Below are positions 8,549 through 16,014 of a stretch of DNA of 42,277 nucleotides, in pieces. The position numbers and the translations under genes were made by a program. The stretch's first letter is position 1, and each line of letters opens with the position of its first letter. Under the pieces are notes generated by a model. The model was not told the origin of the DNA. It did not search any database and saw only the letters and a list, made by a program, of their open reading frames with translations. The DNA comes from Plebeiibacterium marinum (GTDB lineage Bacteria; Bacteroidota; Bacteroidia; Bacteroidales; Marinilabiliaceae), in NCBI RefSeq assembly GCF_026013615.1, contig NZ_JAPDPI010000046.1:1-42277 (forward strand), given 5' to 3'.

Positions 8549-8596
8549 TAAAAAAAGTCCTACAATCTATTGATATTGTAGGACTTGTCTTTTTTC
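8549..8596. terminator. Strong bidirectional terminator hairpin
   Basis: A perfect 12-bp stem (AAGTCCTACAAT at 8555-8566 with ATTGTAGGACTT at 8575-8586), with an 8-nt loop. It has seven A's on the left (a T run on the minus strand) and a T-rich tract on the right. On the minus strand it lies downstream of the tRNA-Ser-like 3' fragment and would serve as that tRNA's terminator. Confidence 0.8.
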
Positions 8597-8620
8597 TGTC
8601 AATTATTGACATTTTAATCA

Positions 8621-8635
8621 GCGGAGAGAGAGGGA
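8621..8635 (-). other. tRNA-Ser 3'-end fragment, candidate attachment core
   Basis: Read on the minus strand these 15 bases are TCCCTCTCTCTCCGC, which match the T-arm and acceptor 3' strand plus discriminator G of a bacterial tRNA-Ser. The rest of a tRNA is absent on both sides. Such fragments mark the end of an element that integrated into a tRNA 3' end. Minus-strand polarity (fragment, then terminator to the left) suggests that the flank to the right is element DNA, or that two elements sit in tandem. Confidence 0.45.
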
Positions 8636-9065
8636 ACTGAAAATTTGTGTTAAGTACCCTATCCTCAATATTTTACGAATTCATTTTTTAAAGTCCTCTG
8701 TAAGTCCACCAAAATTGGCTAAAAAATGCCCGTTTTAAATGCGTTTTAATGAACTCATTTCCCTCCAAAAGTAGCAAAAAGGAACCGAACCTAAAAATGG
8801 GTTTTATTACGTTAAAATTTTTTATTTAGAAGGTAAGCATAGCGTACATCTTTTAAGACTCAAGAGCATGATTTTATCAGATGCTTAACCTATTTTATGA
8901 TAATATTGAGTGAAGTTCAAAAAAAGTAAGAAATTAGATTGGTAATATTATGTTTAAATATGAATTTCTATCTTATTACACCCTATATTTTAATTGTTTT
9001 GAAATGTGAAAAAACTTAACTTATAGTTTTTATCAATAGAAGTATAGAAATTTTAGAAAGATGAA
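8636..9065. other. Non-coding stretch between the att-like fragment and the histidine kinase
   Basis: No gene, RNA or clear repeat is visible. The sequence is AT-rich with frequent stops in all frames. It probably holds the kinase promoter and the edge of an integrated element. Confidence 0.5.
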
Positions 9066-9914
9066 ATGAAAACTACATCCGATGAAGATTACATAAAAAT
9101 TCTAGAACAGGAGATTTCTGAGCTGAAGAGAATAATAAAAACACAACAAAAAGATATTGAAAAAATCGTAGAGCAGAGAACCCTGGAATTAATTGATCTT
9201 ATCAGCACAAAAGATAAATTTTACAGGATTATAGCACATGAATTACGTAATCCTTTTAATAGTATTTTAGGGATATTGGAATTGTTACTTAATAATTTTC
9301 ATAGTTATGCACCAAAAGAAATTGAGAATTTTCTAACTATTCTATATGGGACTACGAATATTTCGTTTGAATTACTTGTAAATCTTTCAGAATGGCTAAG
9401 TATAAATAGTAAGAAGTTGTCTTTTAACCCAGAAGAAGTAAATGTATCAAAAATATTATCTGAGGCCATATTAGCAACAGACTTGACTGCTAAGAATAAA
9501 AAAATCAATATTAATAATTGCATACGTGAGAATATTTATGGCTATGTCGATGTCAATATGATAAGTACTATTTTTAGGAATCTACTCAATAATGCCATTA
9601 AATTTTCTAATATAAAAAGTAGTATTGATGTTTCTGCACAATTAAGCAAAGACTTTGTTGAGATATCTGTTAAAGATAATGGAATAGGAATAGATGAAGA
9701 AACACTTAAGAATATTTTTAAGATTGAGGGGGTTGAATCTACACAAGGTACAGCAAGTGAGTATGGTACAGGGTTTGGATTATTGCTATGTAAAGAATTA
9801 GTTGAGATAGAAGGGGGGCAAATATGGGTTGAAAGCGTTATTGGTAATGGGAGTGAATTCAAGTTTACTGTACCTAATTCAAAAAAAGAAGCAAATAATG
9901 AAACTTCTTATTAA
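9066..9914 (+). CDS. Soluble sensor-less histidine kinase
   Basis: A 282-residue kinase without membrane segments. Residues 8-50 are a coiled coil, followed by a HisKA dimerisation domain with phospho-acceptor His58 (IIAHELRNP). The ATPase domain has N box NLLNNAIKF, G1 DNGIGID and G2 GTGFGLLLCKEL. It should autophosphorylate and pass phosphate to a response regulator, but none is encoded nearby and no sensor domain is fused, so its signal would have to come from a partner protein. ATG 9066 is chosen because ATG 9061 runs straight into a stop. A close architectural relative lies at 37208-37987. Confidence 0.88.
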   Translation: MKTTSDEDYIKILEQEISELKRIIKTQQKDIEKIVEQRTLELIDLISTKDKFYRIIAHELRNPFNSILGILELLLNNFHSYAPKEIENFLTILYGTTNISFELLVNLSEWLSINSKKLSFNPEEVNVSKILSEAILATDLTAKNKKININNCIRENIYGYVDVNMISTIFRNLLNNAIKFSNIKSSIDVSAQLSKDFVEISVKDNGIGIDEETLKNIFKIEGVESTQGTASEYGTGFGLLLCKELVEIEGGQIWVESVIGNGSEFKFTVPNSKKEANNETSY

Positions 9915-9972
9915 AGCTATAGATTGTTAAAGGCAATAATTTTGTTGATATAGGTCACTAATTATAAAAGAT

Positions 9973-10269
9973 ATGATACCAAATAAATTTAAAAACTATT
10001 TTTTAGGATCAAATAAATTATTTTTCCCGGAATACGAATTCGTAATTAAGTTAAGCTTTCCCAGAGTATTTGTTCGCTTTTTGCGTGTAGAAGGGTATTA
10101 TACTGATTTTGAAAAATTCTTTCAAAATGTTGCTGAGGTACAATATATTGAAGGCAGCAAACTATCGAAAATAGAAGAACGACAAATATTAAATGAAGTT
10201 TGGGATTTTCTTACAATGGAAAAAGGACCTAATAAAGCTGATTTTTTTGGAAAAAATGATAAATTATAA
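9973..10269 (+). CDS. Hypothetical protein, 98 aa
   Basis: A small basic/aromatic protein with no membrane segment or motif I recognise; the second half is predicted helical. It lies 58 nt after the kinase and 6 nt before the CPBP-like gene on the same strand, so it may be co-transcribed with one or both. Base composition matches its neighbours, and the spacing supports a real gene. Confidence 0.5.
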   Translation: MIPNKFKNYFLGSNKLFFPEYEFVIKLSFPRVFVRFLRVEGYYTDFEKFFQNVAEVQYIEGSKLSKIEERQILNEVWDFLTMEKGPNKADFFGKNDKL

Positions 10270-10275
10270 TTTGAG

Positions 10276-10899
10276 TTGAAAAATGGGATAAAAAAGAATT
10301 TTGAACTCATTGCTGTATTATTTACATCAATTTTAAAATTTCTGTTGATAGACTGGCTCAATGCTAGAATTATATATATCATAGGTGTTTCGATTTTCTG
10401 GATTGGATACATGTTATTTCGTAAAAGAACTCATAATGAGAATGAAATTTTTAAACTACATAATTTTAAACATTCTTTTATAATTTTATTACCCATTATT
10501 CTACTTAATGGTTTGGCTTGTGCATTTTATGCATACAATAATAATGCCTTCTATATATCTTGGCACGTTCTATTGGTTTTTCTTCTCTATCCACTTTGGG
10601 GAGTTATTCAACAATTTATTATGCTTGAGGCTATTTTGATAAATCTAATTGTATTTTTTAATGGGAAAGCCAGTAATACTATTTTAGTTTTTATCGTGTC
10701 AACATTGTTTGGTATCATTCATTATCCAAATGCTTTTTTGATGATATACACCTTTTGTCTGGAATTGGTTTTGGCTTCAGTATATCTTAAATGGCGTAAC
10801 CTATGGGCAATTGGTATCACGCATGGCTGGATAGCAACCTGTTTACTTTATTATGCATTGGAGCGTAATCCTTGGTTAGAGCTAATGTTAGGATTTTAA
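10276..10899 (+). CDS. CPBP-family (CAAX protease-like) membrane protein
   Basis: A 207-residue protein with about six membrane helices. It keeps late landmarks of CPBP intramembrane proteases: LFGIIHYPN (F-x3-H-like) and GITHGWIA (H in a final helix). The expected EExxxR motif is GVIQQFIM here, with Gln for both Glu residues, so it may be catalytically inactive or divergent. The only start in frame between the preceding stop and the first helix is TTG 10276. Its end overlaps the convergent gene at 10896 by 4 nt. Family members act in protein processing or bacteriocin self-immunity; the role here is unknown. Confidence 0.65.
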   Translation: MKNGIKKNFELIAVLFTSILKFLLIDWLNARIIYIIGVSIFWIGYMLFRKRTHNENEIFKLHNFKHSFIILLPIILLNGLACAFYAYNNNAFYISWHVLLVFLLYPLWGVIQQFIMLEAILINLIVFFNGKASNTILVFIVSTLFGIIHYPNAFLMIYTFCLELVLASVYLKWRNLWAIGITHGWIATCLLYYALERNPWLELMLGF

Positions 10900-11618
10900 A
10901 TATGAAAAAATCGCTTTAGCTCTATTCCTTTTTTAAGTTTATAGTGTACATAAAACAATATACCGGAAACGGGTATTAATGATGCTCCTGCTATTAAACT
11001 CCATTTAAGTATAATTATTTGATGAGAATATAGAGATACAAAAATCTCAATGCAAAGTAGTAGTGAAGCTATGGCTATGAAAACGACCGCTAAAATGTTG
11101 AATCCTATTTGATTGGATATTCGAATTAATACTAAAATTACAAGTGATAAAACATAAATGGATGTAACAATAGGAATTCCCAGTTTTATCCCCCAATTAC
11201 TATCTCCATTAAAATAATCTATCGTTAAAAACATCAATATTAAGGATGTCAAGCTGCATATAATCAGGATCAAAGGTTTTTTTCGAAAAAGGATAACAAT
11301 ACTAATGTTGGCAAAAGCTACTAATGAGGCAATTAAGTTATACTTAGCCCAATTGATATTTTGGCTTATAATAAAGTTTATACCAAGTGTGACAATAATA
11401 CCGGATGTCAGAATAATACCGGATATTTTCCAAATTAGTTTTAGCTTTTGAGTACGGCTTAAGTTTTCAATTTCATTTATAGTTTTATCTCTAAAATCGG
11501 GATGTTTCTCAATGGGAATATTAACAGGGATAGGCTCTTCGCCTACTCTTAGTCCGCATAAAGGGCAAAATGCCATATCATTATCCAATTCTACTTCACA
11601 ATTTTTACAATATTCCAT
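10896..11618 (-). CDS. Zinc-ribbon membrane protein, DUF6320-like
   Basis: A 240-residue protein with an N-terminal zinc ribbon (CKNCEVEL...CPLCGL, four Cys at about residues 4-22), a short linker, and six hydrophobic segments between residues 65 and 230. This layout matches DUF6320-type proteins, which are commonly encoded beside condensation-like acyltransferases, as here: the partner gene ends 9 nt upstream on the same strand. The pair probably acts at the membrane in an acyl-transfer step, but the substrate is unknown. Confidence 0.65.
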   Translation of the reverse strand: MEYCKNCEVELDNDMAFCPLCGLRVGEEPIPVNIPIEKHPDFRDKTINEIENLSRTQKLKLIWKISGIILTSGIIVTLGINFIISQNINWAKYNLIASLVAFANISIVILFRKKPLILIICSLTSLILMFLTIDYFNGDSNWGIKLGIPIVTSIYVLSLVILVLIRISNQIGFNILAVVFIAIASLLLCIEIFVSLYSHQIIILKWSLIAGASLIPVSGILFYVHYKLKKGIELKRFFHI

Positions 11619-11627
11619 AAACTAATT

Positions 11628-12908
11628 TTAATGTTTAGTTATTTTAATATTTATGCCTTGCTTAGAGAGAAAGTGAAGATACCTTCGTTCAAATTCTTTG
11701 GATTTTGTAATGTTACCAAAACTTAAAGTAAGCGTATCCTCATAACCGATTACACCGCAGTTAATCTTGAGCTTCTTATTTGGAGGAGGAGGGGATATTG
11801 TGAAATAATCAACTTTATGGCGAATTGGATCGGGTAATTCTATTTTTCCCAGATTAGTTAAAACACCGCTATACAAGTTGGTTCCTTGAGAATGGTATTT
11901 ATAAAACAGGATTAAACTTTTTAGCCAAATAGGAATTCCCCTAACCAATAAATTTCGTTCACCACTTACGTTACGAGAAATGATTTTGCTGATTAGTTTT
12001 TCATCAGTATCTAACTTCATTTTATGATATACAACTTTAAGTATCTCATCAAATGTATATTTGCCTAAGCGAAAGTCTATTTCGGGCATAACAAAAAGTG
12101 AAAAATTACGCAATGATTTAGTGGCATAAATATTTCTAATATTTACCGGTACCTGAATTCTTGCGATCATACTTGATGAGTAAATTCCATTTTTCTTGTA
12201 TTCAAGATAGATGTCTTGAAGTGTTAACAAATAAACGGCAACCAGATAATCTGTAATGCTAACACCTTTTTTCTTTGCTTTTTGTTTTATTTGCTGAATA
12301 GATAAAATGGCAAATAAAAGATCAAATCGGGGTTTTTTCTTTAAAATAAAGGGTAAATGAAAGGCTTTGGGTTGTTTTATTACATGAGGTATATTCTCTT
12401 TAAAATATCGGTTGTAAGCATCTTCAACTTCCTCATCATCAGCTTTCATTGTATAAAAGCTATCTATTTGATTCTTGTGAATAACACCTTTATCCTGAAA
12501 ATAATAAATTAGGATGGCTTTTATAAAGGTTAATAAACCGTATCCGTCAGTAAGTATGTGTGAAAATTCTGCACTTATCCTATTTTTATGAACAAGAATT
12601 CTCACTAGTAAATTATTTTTGGCCTTCCGTTTAAAAGCTTTACATGCAACAGCATTGTCATGTTGGATACTTATTGGATCATTTATTTGTTCGAGGTAAT
12701 ACCAGAAAAAACCACCATGCAAACTCACTTTAAAATATGGAAATCTTTTTTCAGCACGCTTCACTGCTCTAAATAGACTACTGATAGTAACTCTCTCTGT
12801 TAAATTGGCAGTAAGTCGTATTACAGTAGTGTTTTCCTTGCTTCTAATAGCCGGGAATATTTTAGCCGCATTGTCTAAAGGAGCCCAAAAAGTGCCTTTG
12901 TTGTCCAT
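11628..12908 (-). CDS. Condensation/alcohol acetyltransferase-like protein
   Basis: A 426-residue protein of the CoA-dependent acyltransferase (condensation-domain) superfamily. The catalytic motif appears as SHILTDGYG near residue 116-124, a variant of HHxxxDG in which the first His is Ser. A second landmark near residue 250-275 (RIQVPVNIRNIYATKSLRNFS) matches the PVNLR/N-F segment of the family. It has no carrier protein or NRPS neighbours, so it is a stand-alone enzyme, probably esterifying or acylating a small molecule or lipid. It precedes the zinc-ribbon membrane protein by 9 nt in one operon and is divergent from the RelA/SpoT gene. Confidence 0.72.
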   Translation of the reverse strand: MDNKGTFWAPLDNAAKIFPAIRSKENTTVIRLTANLTERVTISSLFRAVKRAEKRFPYFKVSLHGGFFWYYLEQINDPISIQHDNAVACKAFKRKAKNNLLVRILVHKNRISAEFSHILTDGYGLLTFIKAILIYYFQDKGVIHKNQIDSFYTMKADDEEVEDAYNRYFKENIPHVIKQPKAFHLPFILKKKPRFDLLFAILSIQQIKQKAKKKGVSITDYLVAVYLLTLQDIYLEYKKNGIYSSSMIARIQVPVNIRNIYATKSLRNFSLFVMPEIDFRLGKYTFDEILKVVYHKMKLDTDEKLISKIISRNVSGERNLLVRGIPIWLKSLILFYKYHSQGTNLYSGVLTNLGKIELPDPIRHKVDYFTISPPPPNKKLKINCGVIGYEDTLTLSFGNITKSKEFERRYLHFLSKQGINIKITKH

Positions 12909-13077
12909 TATTGGAGATAGAATTTTCAGAACTTTAAATTTTAATTAAGATTAGCACAATATCAATTAATTATAGTAATTTAAGCAAAATGTGCGACAAT
13001 GAATTATAAAGTGGTAGATTTTGCCAAGTATCATTATAGTTTGCGTAAAAGTTGAGTGAATCTTATTAAATAGTATC

Positions 13078-14058
13078 ATGGATCTGATTGAAGAAAAAGT
13101 AAAGGAGTTTAAAAAATGGTACCATCAACAACTTACTTACCATCAAAAAGGAATAGAATGCTTTTCTAATATTATTGAAAATATAGAAAAGGTAGACCAA
13201 GTATTATTTAGAATCAAATCCTGTGATGAGTGTATTAAAAAGTTCAAAATAAAATATTTACCTTATTTGGATTCAGATTCTTCATTTAAGATTCAGGATT
13301 ATATTACAGATCTAATAGGAGTGAGGGCTGTTTGTTATTATTCTGACGATCTTGTTTCTGTAAAAAGAAAATTAAAAAAACATTTTAGAGTTGTGGAAAC
13401 GACCGATAAAACAAGTTTACTTGAAAAAACCGAAAATCAATTCGGATATAAAGGTCTGCACCTACAGTTAAAGTTGAAAAAAAAGAGAGGTGCAGATAAA
13501 AACATTGAAGACTATAGTTCGTTAGTGTTTGAATTGCAGATAAGGACGGTAATTCAGGACGCCTGGAGTATATTAGATCATAAGATTAAATACAAAAAAA
13601 GTATACCGCATAATTTAAAACGAAGAATTAACCGTTTATCTGCTTTGTTTGAAATAGCAGATGAAGAATTTCTAAGTATTAAAAAGGAAATATTGCAAGA
13701 GGAGAAAATTATATATGACCGTTTAAGAAAAAAAAGATCTTTAGATACCAATTTGGCACTTGATGTTTTTAGATTTTTATATATAGCCAAAAAGCATTTT
13801 CCCGATTATAAGTTTATTGAATATAAGGTGGATAATTTTGTGCAGGAGATACTAATTCATAAATCTGATTTTACAGAGAGTGGTTTAGAGCTTGCAATTG
13901 CAAAATATCTTCATTTTTCAAACAAAATTGAAAAAGCCGGAAATCAAACTTTAAATCCGTATACAAAAATAAGGTACTGCTTGTATCGATATGATCGTAA
14001 ACTGTTCGAAAATATTTTGTCCAGCTACCAAAAAGAAGTCATTAATGATTATTTATAG
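13078..14058 (+). CDS. RelA/SpoT-domain nucleotide pyrophosphokinase
   Basis: A 326-residue protein with a single synthetase-type RelA/SpoT domain (about residues 40-190): DYITDLIGVRAVCYY, FGYKGLHLQL and FELQIRTVIQDAWSILDHKIKYK, the conserved ATP/GDP-binding and catalytic segments. There is no HD hydrolase domain and no TGS/ACT regulatory part. The C-terminal 130 residues are helical. It may be a small alarmone synthetase making (p)ppGpp-like nucleotides, or a toxSAS-type toxin that pyrophosphorylates tRNA or adenine nucleotides. No antitoxin-like gene is evident next to it. It stands alone, with 169 nt of non-coding DNA upstream and 337 nt downstream. Confidence 0.82.
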   Translation: MDLIEEKVKEFKKWYHQQLTYHQKGIECFSNIIENIEKVDQVLFRIKSCDECIKKFKIKYLPYLDSDSSFKIQDYITDLIGVRAVCYYSDDLVSVKRKLKKHFRVVETTDKTSLLEKTENQFGYKGLHLQLKLKKKRGADKNIEDYSSLVFELQIRTVIQDAWSILDHKIKYKKSIPHNLKRRINRLSALFEIADEEFLSIKKEILQEEKIIYDRLRKKRSLDTNLALDVFRFLYIAKKHFPDYKFIEYKVDNFVQEILIHKSDFTESGLELAIAKYLHFSNKIEKAGNQTLNPYTKIRYCLYRYDRKLFENILSSYQKEVINDYL

Positions 14059-14114
14059 TTAATAGTAATAAGTGTTGAATAATAAAAATGGTACTATTGC
14101 TACTATAAGATGTG

Positions 14115-14226
14115 TTTTGTATTGTTTTGAAATATAACAGCATGTAGCTTTATACTAAATTTGATACATAGGTATATACTATAAATGCTACAGAATTGGT
14201 TTGTTCTGGTATTTAATTATGCTTTC
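14115..14226. repeat. Left copy of a long direct repeat with iteron-like units
   Basis: This stretch matches 17083-17220: both begin TTGTATTGTTTTGAAATATA or a one-base variant, then carry 24-bp units of the form TACTAAATTTGATACAT, and end near TTAATTATG. The left copy has two units, the right copy has three. The two copies flank the AbiEi-HipBST island. The rest of the 14059-14395 gap contains no gene. Confidence 0.75.
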
Positions 14227-14380
14227 TGGATAATAAAGTATTTGATTTTGCTTATAGGTTAATTGCTTTTGACAACGAAAAGAATATAAATAACTTTATA
14301 AATATGAATTTTTGCGTAGTTTAACTACTCATTAAGTAATATTTTTAAAGTTATTTAGTTCTTTTATTAAATCAATTCTT

Positions 14381-14388
14381 TATTTTTG
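14381..14388 (+). promoter_or_regulatory. Bacteroidota-type -7 box upstream of abiEi
   Basis: TATTTTTG fits the TAnnTTTG consensus of Bacteroidota housekeeping promoters. Transcription would begin about 14395, just before ATG 14405, which favours that ATG over the TTG at 14396. The -33 region is AT-rich without a clear TTG. Confidence 0.4.
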
Positions 14389-14404
14389 TTGAAAATTGAG
14401 TAGT

Positions 14405-15172
14405 ATGACTACGCATAATGACACAAAATTAAAGAAGCTTTTTAATCTATTGCAGCCCAATAATGTGATAACAGCAGCAGTATTGGACAACAATGGTGTA
14501 TCCAGACATCTTCGAAGGTACTATCAGGAAAGTGGATGGATAGAACCGTTAGGAAGAGGTGCCTATAAAAAGCCGGGAGATTTGTTAGAATGGCAGGCAG
14601 GTGTGAATGCTCTGCAAAACCAACTAAATATCAAAGTTCATGTAGGAGGTTTAACCGCATTAATCTTACATGGATTCAGCCACTATTTCAGATTAAGTAA
14701 GGAAACGTTATATCTCTTTTCTCCCCTGCAAACCAGAATGCCTAACTGGTTTACAAATTACAACTGGAATGTAGAACTATTTCAGAAACCTACTTCATTT
14801 CTTCCAGAAAATACGGGCGTCAAGGAATTGGAGATAAAAGATACAAAAGTTAATGTATCAACACCCGAACGTGCCATATTGGAATGCTTGTTTTTAGCAC
14901 CGCAACATGCAGATCTTGTCGAATGTTATCAGGTTTTGGAAGGACTGGTTAACCTAAAGCCGAGACTCGTGAGCGAGCTTTTGTCAACTTGCAACTCGGT
15001 AAAAGTAAAACGCCTCTTCCTTTATATGTCAGAAAAGGCAAATCACCAATGGCTTCAATTCCTTAAAACAGATAAAATAGATTTAGGTAGTGGAGACCGT
15101 ATGATAACAGAAAGTGGAGCATACAGTTCTAAATACAAAATTACAATACCCAAAGAATTAGCGGAGTTCTGA
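14405..15172 (+). CDS. abiEi: AbiEi-family antitoxin / transcriptional regulator
   Basis: A 255-residue protein with an N-terminal winged helix (about residues 10-55, ending GWIEPLGRGAYKKPG) and the AbiEi C-terminal domain (VHVGGLTALILHGFSHYF; later VSTPERAILECLFLAP). This is the antitoxin of type IV AbiE systems: it represses the operon and counteracts the AbiEii nucleotidyltransferase. Here the partner gene is reduced to a short broken remnant directly downstream, so this antitoxin is an orphan. It may persist as a regulator or as protection against AbiEii on other elements. The start is set at ATG 14405; TTG 14396 is an in-frame alternative. Confidence 0.85.
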   Translation: MTTHNDTKLKKLFNLLQPNNVITAAVLDNNGVSRHLRRYYQESGWIEPLGRGAYKKPGDLLEWQAGVNALQNQLNIKVHVGGLTALILHGFSHYFRLSKETLYLFSPLQTRMPNWFTNYNWNVELFQKPTSFLPENTGVKELEIKDTKVNVSTPERAILECLFLAPQHADLVECYQVLEGLVNLKPRLVSELLSTCNSVKVKRLFLYMSEKANHQWLQFLKTDKIDLGSGDRMITESGAYSSKYKITIPKELAEF

Positions 15173-15357
15173 TTGCACCAGCATATAGAGCACAAGTGGA
15201 TTTATTGTTACAGGTTCTGCCTTATGTAGCGAAAGAAGAAATATTTGCACTAAAAGGAGGTGCGGCTATTGCCTTTTTATAAGGGAAATGCCTCCATTGT
15301 CAGTTGACATCGACTTGACCTATCCGGCACTTGATTCCTGAACCGAAGCCCTCAGTG
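15172..15357 (+). pseudogene. abiEii: Decayed AbiEii toxin, N-terminal remnant
   Basis: Directly after the AbiEi stop the frame reads IAPAYRAQVDLLLQVLPYV, then EEIFALKGGAAIAFL, then hits TAA. Shifting one base restores IREMPPLSVDIDLTYPALDS before a further stop. KGG.A and SVDIDLTY are the signature motifs of AbiEii nucleotidyltransferase toxins. The gene has lost its ATG, carries a frameshift in a T run near 15280, and ends after about 60 of the usual roughly 290 codons, where the HipB operators begin. Confidence 0.8.
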
Positions 15358-15372
15358 TTTAAATACATAAAT

Positions 15373-15468
15373 ATACCCTATTGGGTATGAAATAGACTTC
15401 CTCTTTAAAAATATATCATATCGGGTATAATATTAGAATAATCACTATATTTATACCCTAAAAGGTAT
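15373..15468 (+). promoter_or_regulatory. Three palindromic HipB operators before hipB
   Basis: Three copies of a 16-bp palindrome ATACCC-N4-GGGTAT lie upstream of hipB: 15373-15388 (perfect), 15413-15428 (left half ATATCA, imperfect) and 15453-15468 (right half AGGTAT). The last ends 5 nt before ATG 15474. They are probably bound by the HipB protein for autorepression, as in other hip operons. Two further perfect copies occur beyond the operon at 17256 and 17297. Confidence 0.75.
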
Positions 15469-15473
15469 AAAAT

Positions 15474-15686
15474 ATGCTTGGACTAATACAATTTGTGAAA
15501 CAGCGAAGAAAGCAGCTTGGTTTAACACAACAGGATCTAGCTGAAAGAGCTGGAGTAGGACTTCGCTTCATAAGAGACCTGGAGCAAGGAAAACCTAGTT
15601 TGCGTATGGATAAGGTTAATGAGGTGTTGGCATTGTTCGGACATGAATTGACTCCTTTTGAAACGAAATTAATAGATAATGAATAG
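15474..15686 (+). CDS. hipB: HipB-like antitoxin, XRE-family regulator
   Basis: A 70-residue helix-turn-helix protein: LGLTQQDLAERAGVGLRFIRDLEQGK is the DNA-binding motif, and MDKVNEVLALFGHEL follows as is usual in HipB proteins that precede HipA-type kinases. It should bind the palindromes upstream and hold the kinase inactive. Its last codons overlap the hipS-like gene by 8 nt, so the three genes are translationally coupled. Confidence 0.88.
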   Translation: MLGLIQFVKQRRKQLGLTQQDLAERAGVGLRFIRDLEQGKPSLRMDKVNEVLALFGHELTPFETKLIDNE

Positions 15687-16014
15687 AAAAGGGAAAGTGT
15701 TTTATAAGCAATATTTTGCAGGAATTATCGAAGAGACTGAGAAGGGCTATCGTTTTGTATATGATGAAGAATACTTGAATAAAGAAGAAAAATGGCCAAT
15801 TAGCAAGACTTTGCCTATTTCTAAACATCCTTACTCTTCTAATACAATGTTTCCTTTTTTTGACGGTCTGATACCAGAAGGGTGGTTGTTAGATGTAGCT
15901 GTAGACAATTGGAAGTTAAAGGCTAATGACCGAATGGGGTTACTTTTAGCTTGTTGCAAAGATTGTATTGGAGCAGTTTCTATTTTACCATTAAACGCAA
16001 ATAATCATGAATAA
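15679..16014 (+). CDS. hipS: HipS-like protein (stand-alone HipA N-terminal domain)
   Basis: A 111-residue protein equal to the N-subdomain 1 of HipA kinases (GKVFYKQYFAGIIEE..., FPFFDGLIPEGWLLD..., NDRMGLLLACCKDCIGAVSI). In HipA this domain is fused to the kinase; here it is a separate gene between HipB and the kinase, as in HipBST systems, where HipS is the antitoxin. It overlaps hipB by 8 nt and the kinase gene by 8 nt. Assignment as the antitoxin follows the known HipBST case and was not tested here. Confidence 0.8.
   Translation: MNRKGKVFYKQYFAGIIEETEKGYRFVYDEEYLNKEEKWPISKTLPISKHPYSSNTMFPFFDGLIPEGWLLDVAVDNWKLKANDRMGLLLACCKDCIGAVSILPLNANNHE

Noticed and set aside
8555-8640. An intact tRNA gene near the integrase
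   Set aside because: Only about 15 nt fit a tRNA-Ser 3' end; there is no anticodon arm or D arm on either side.
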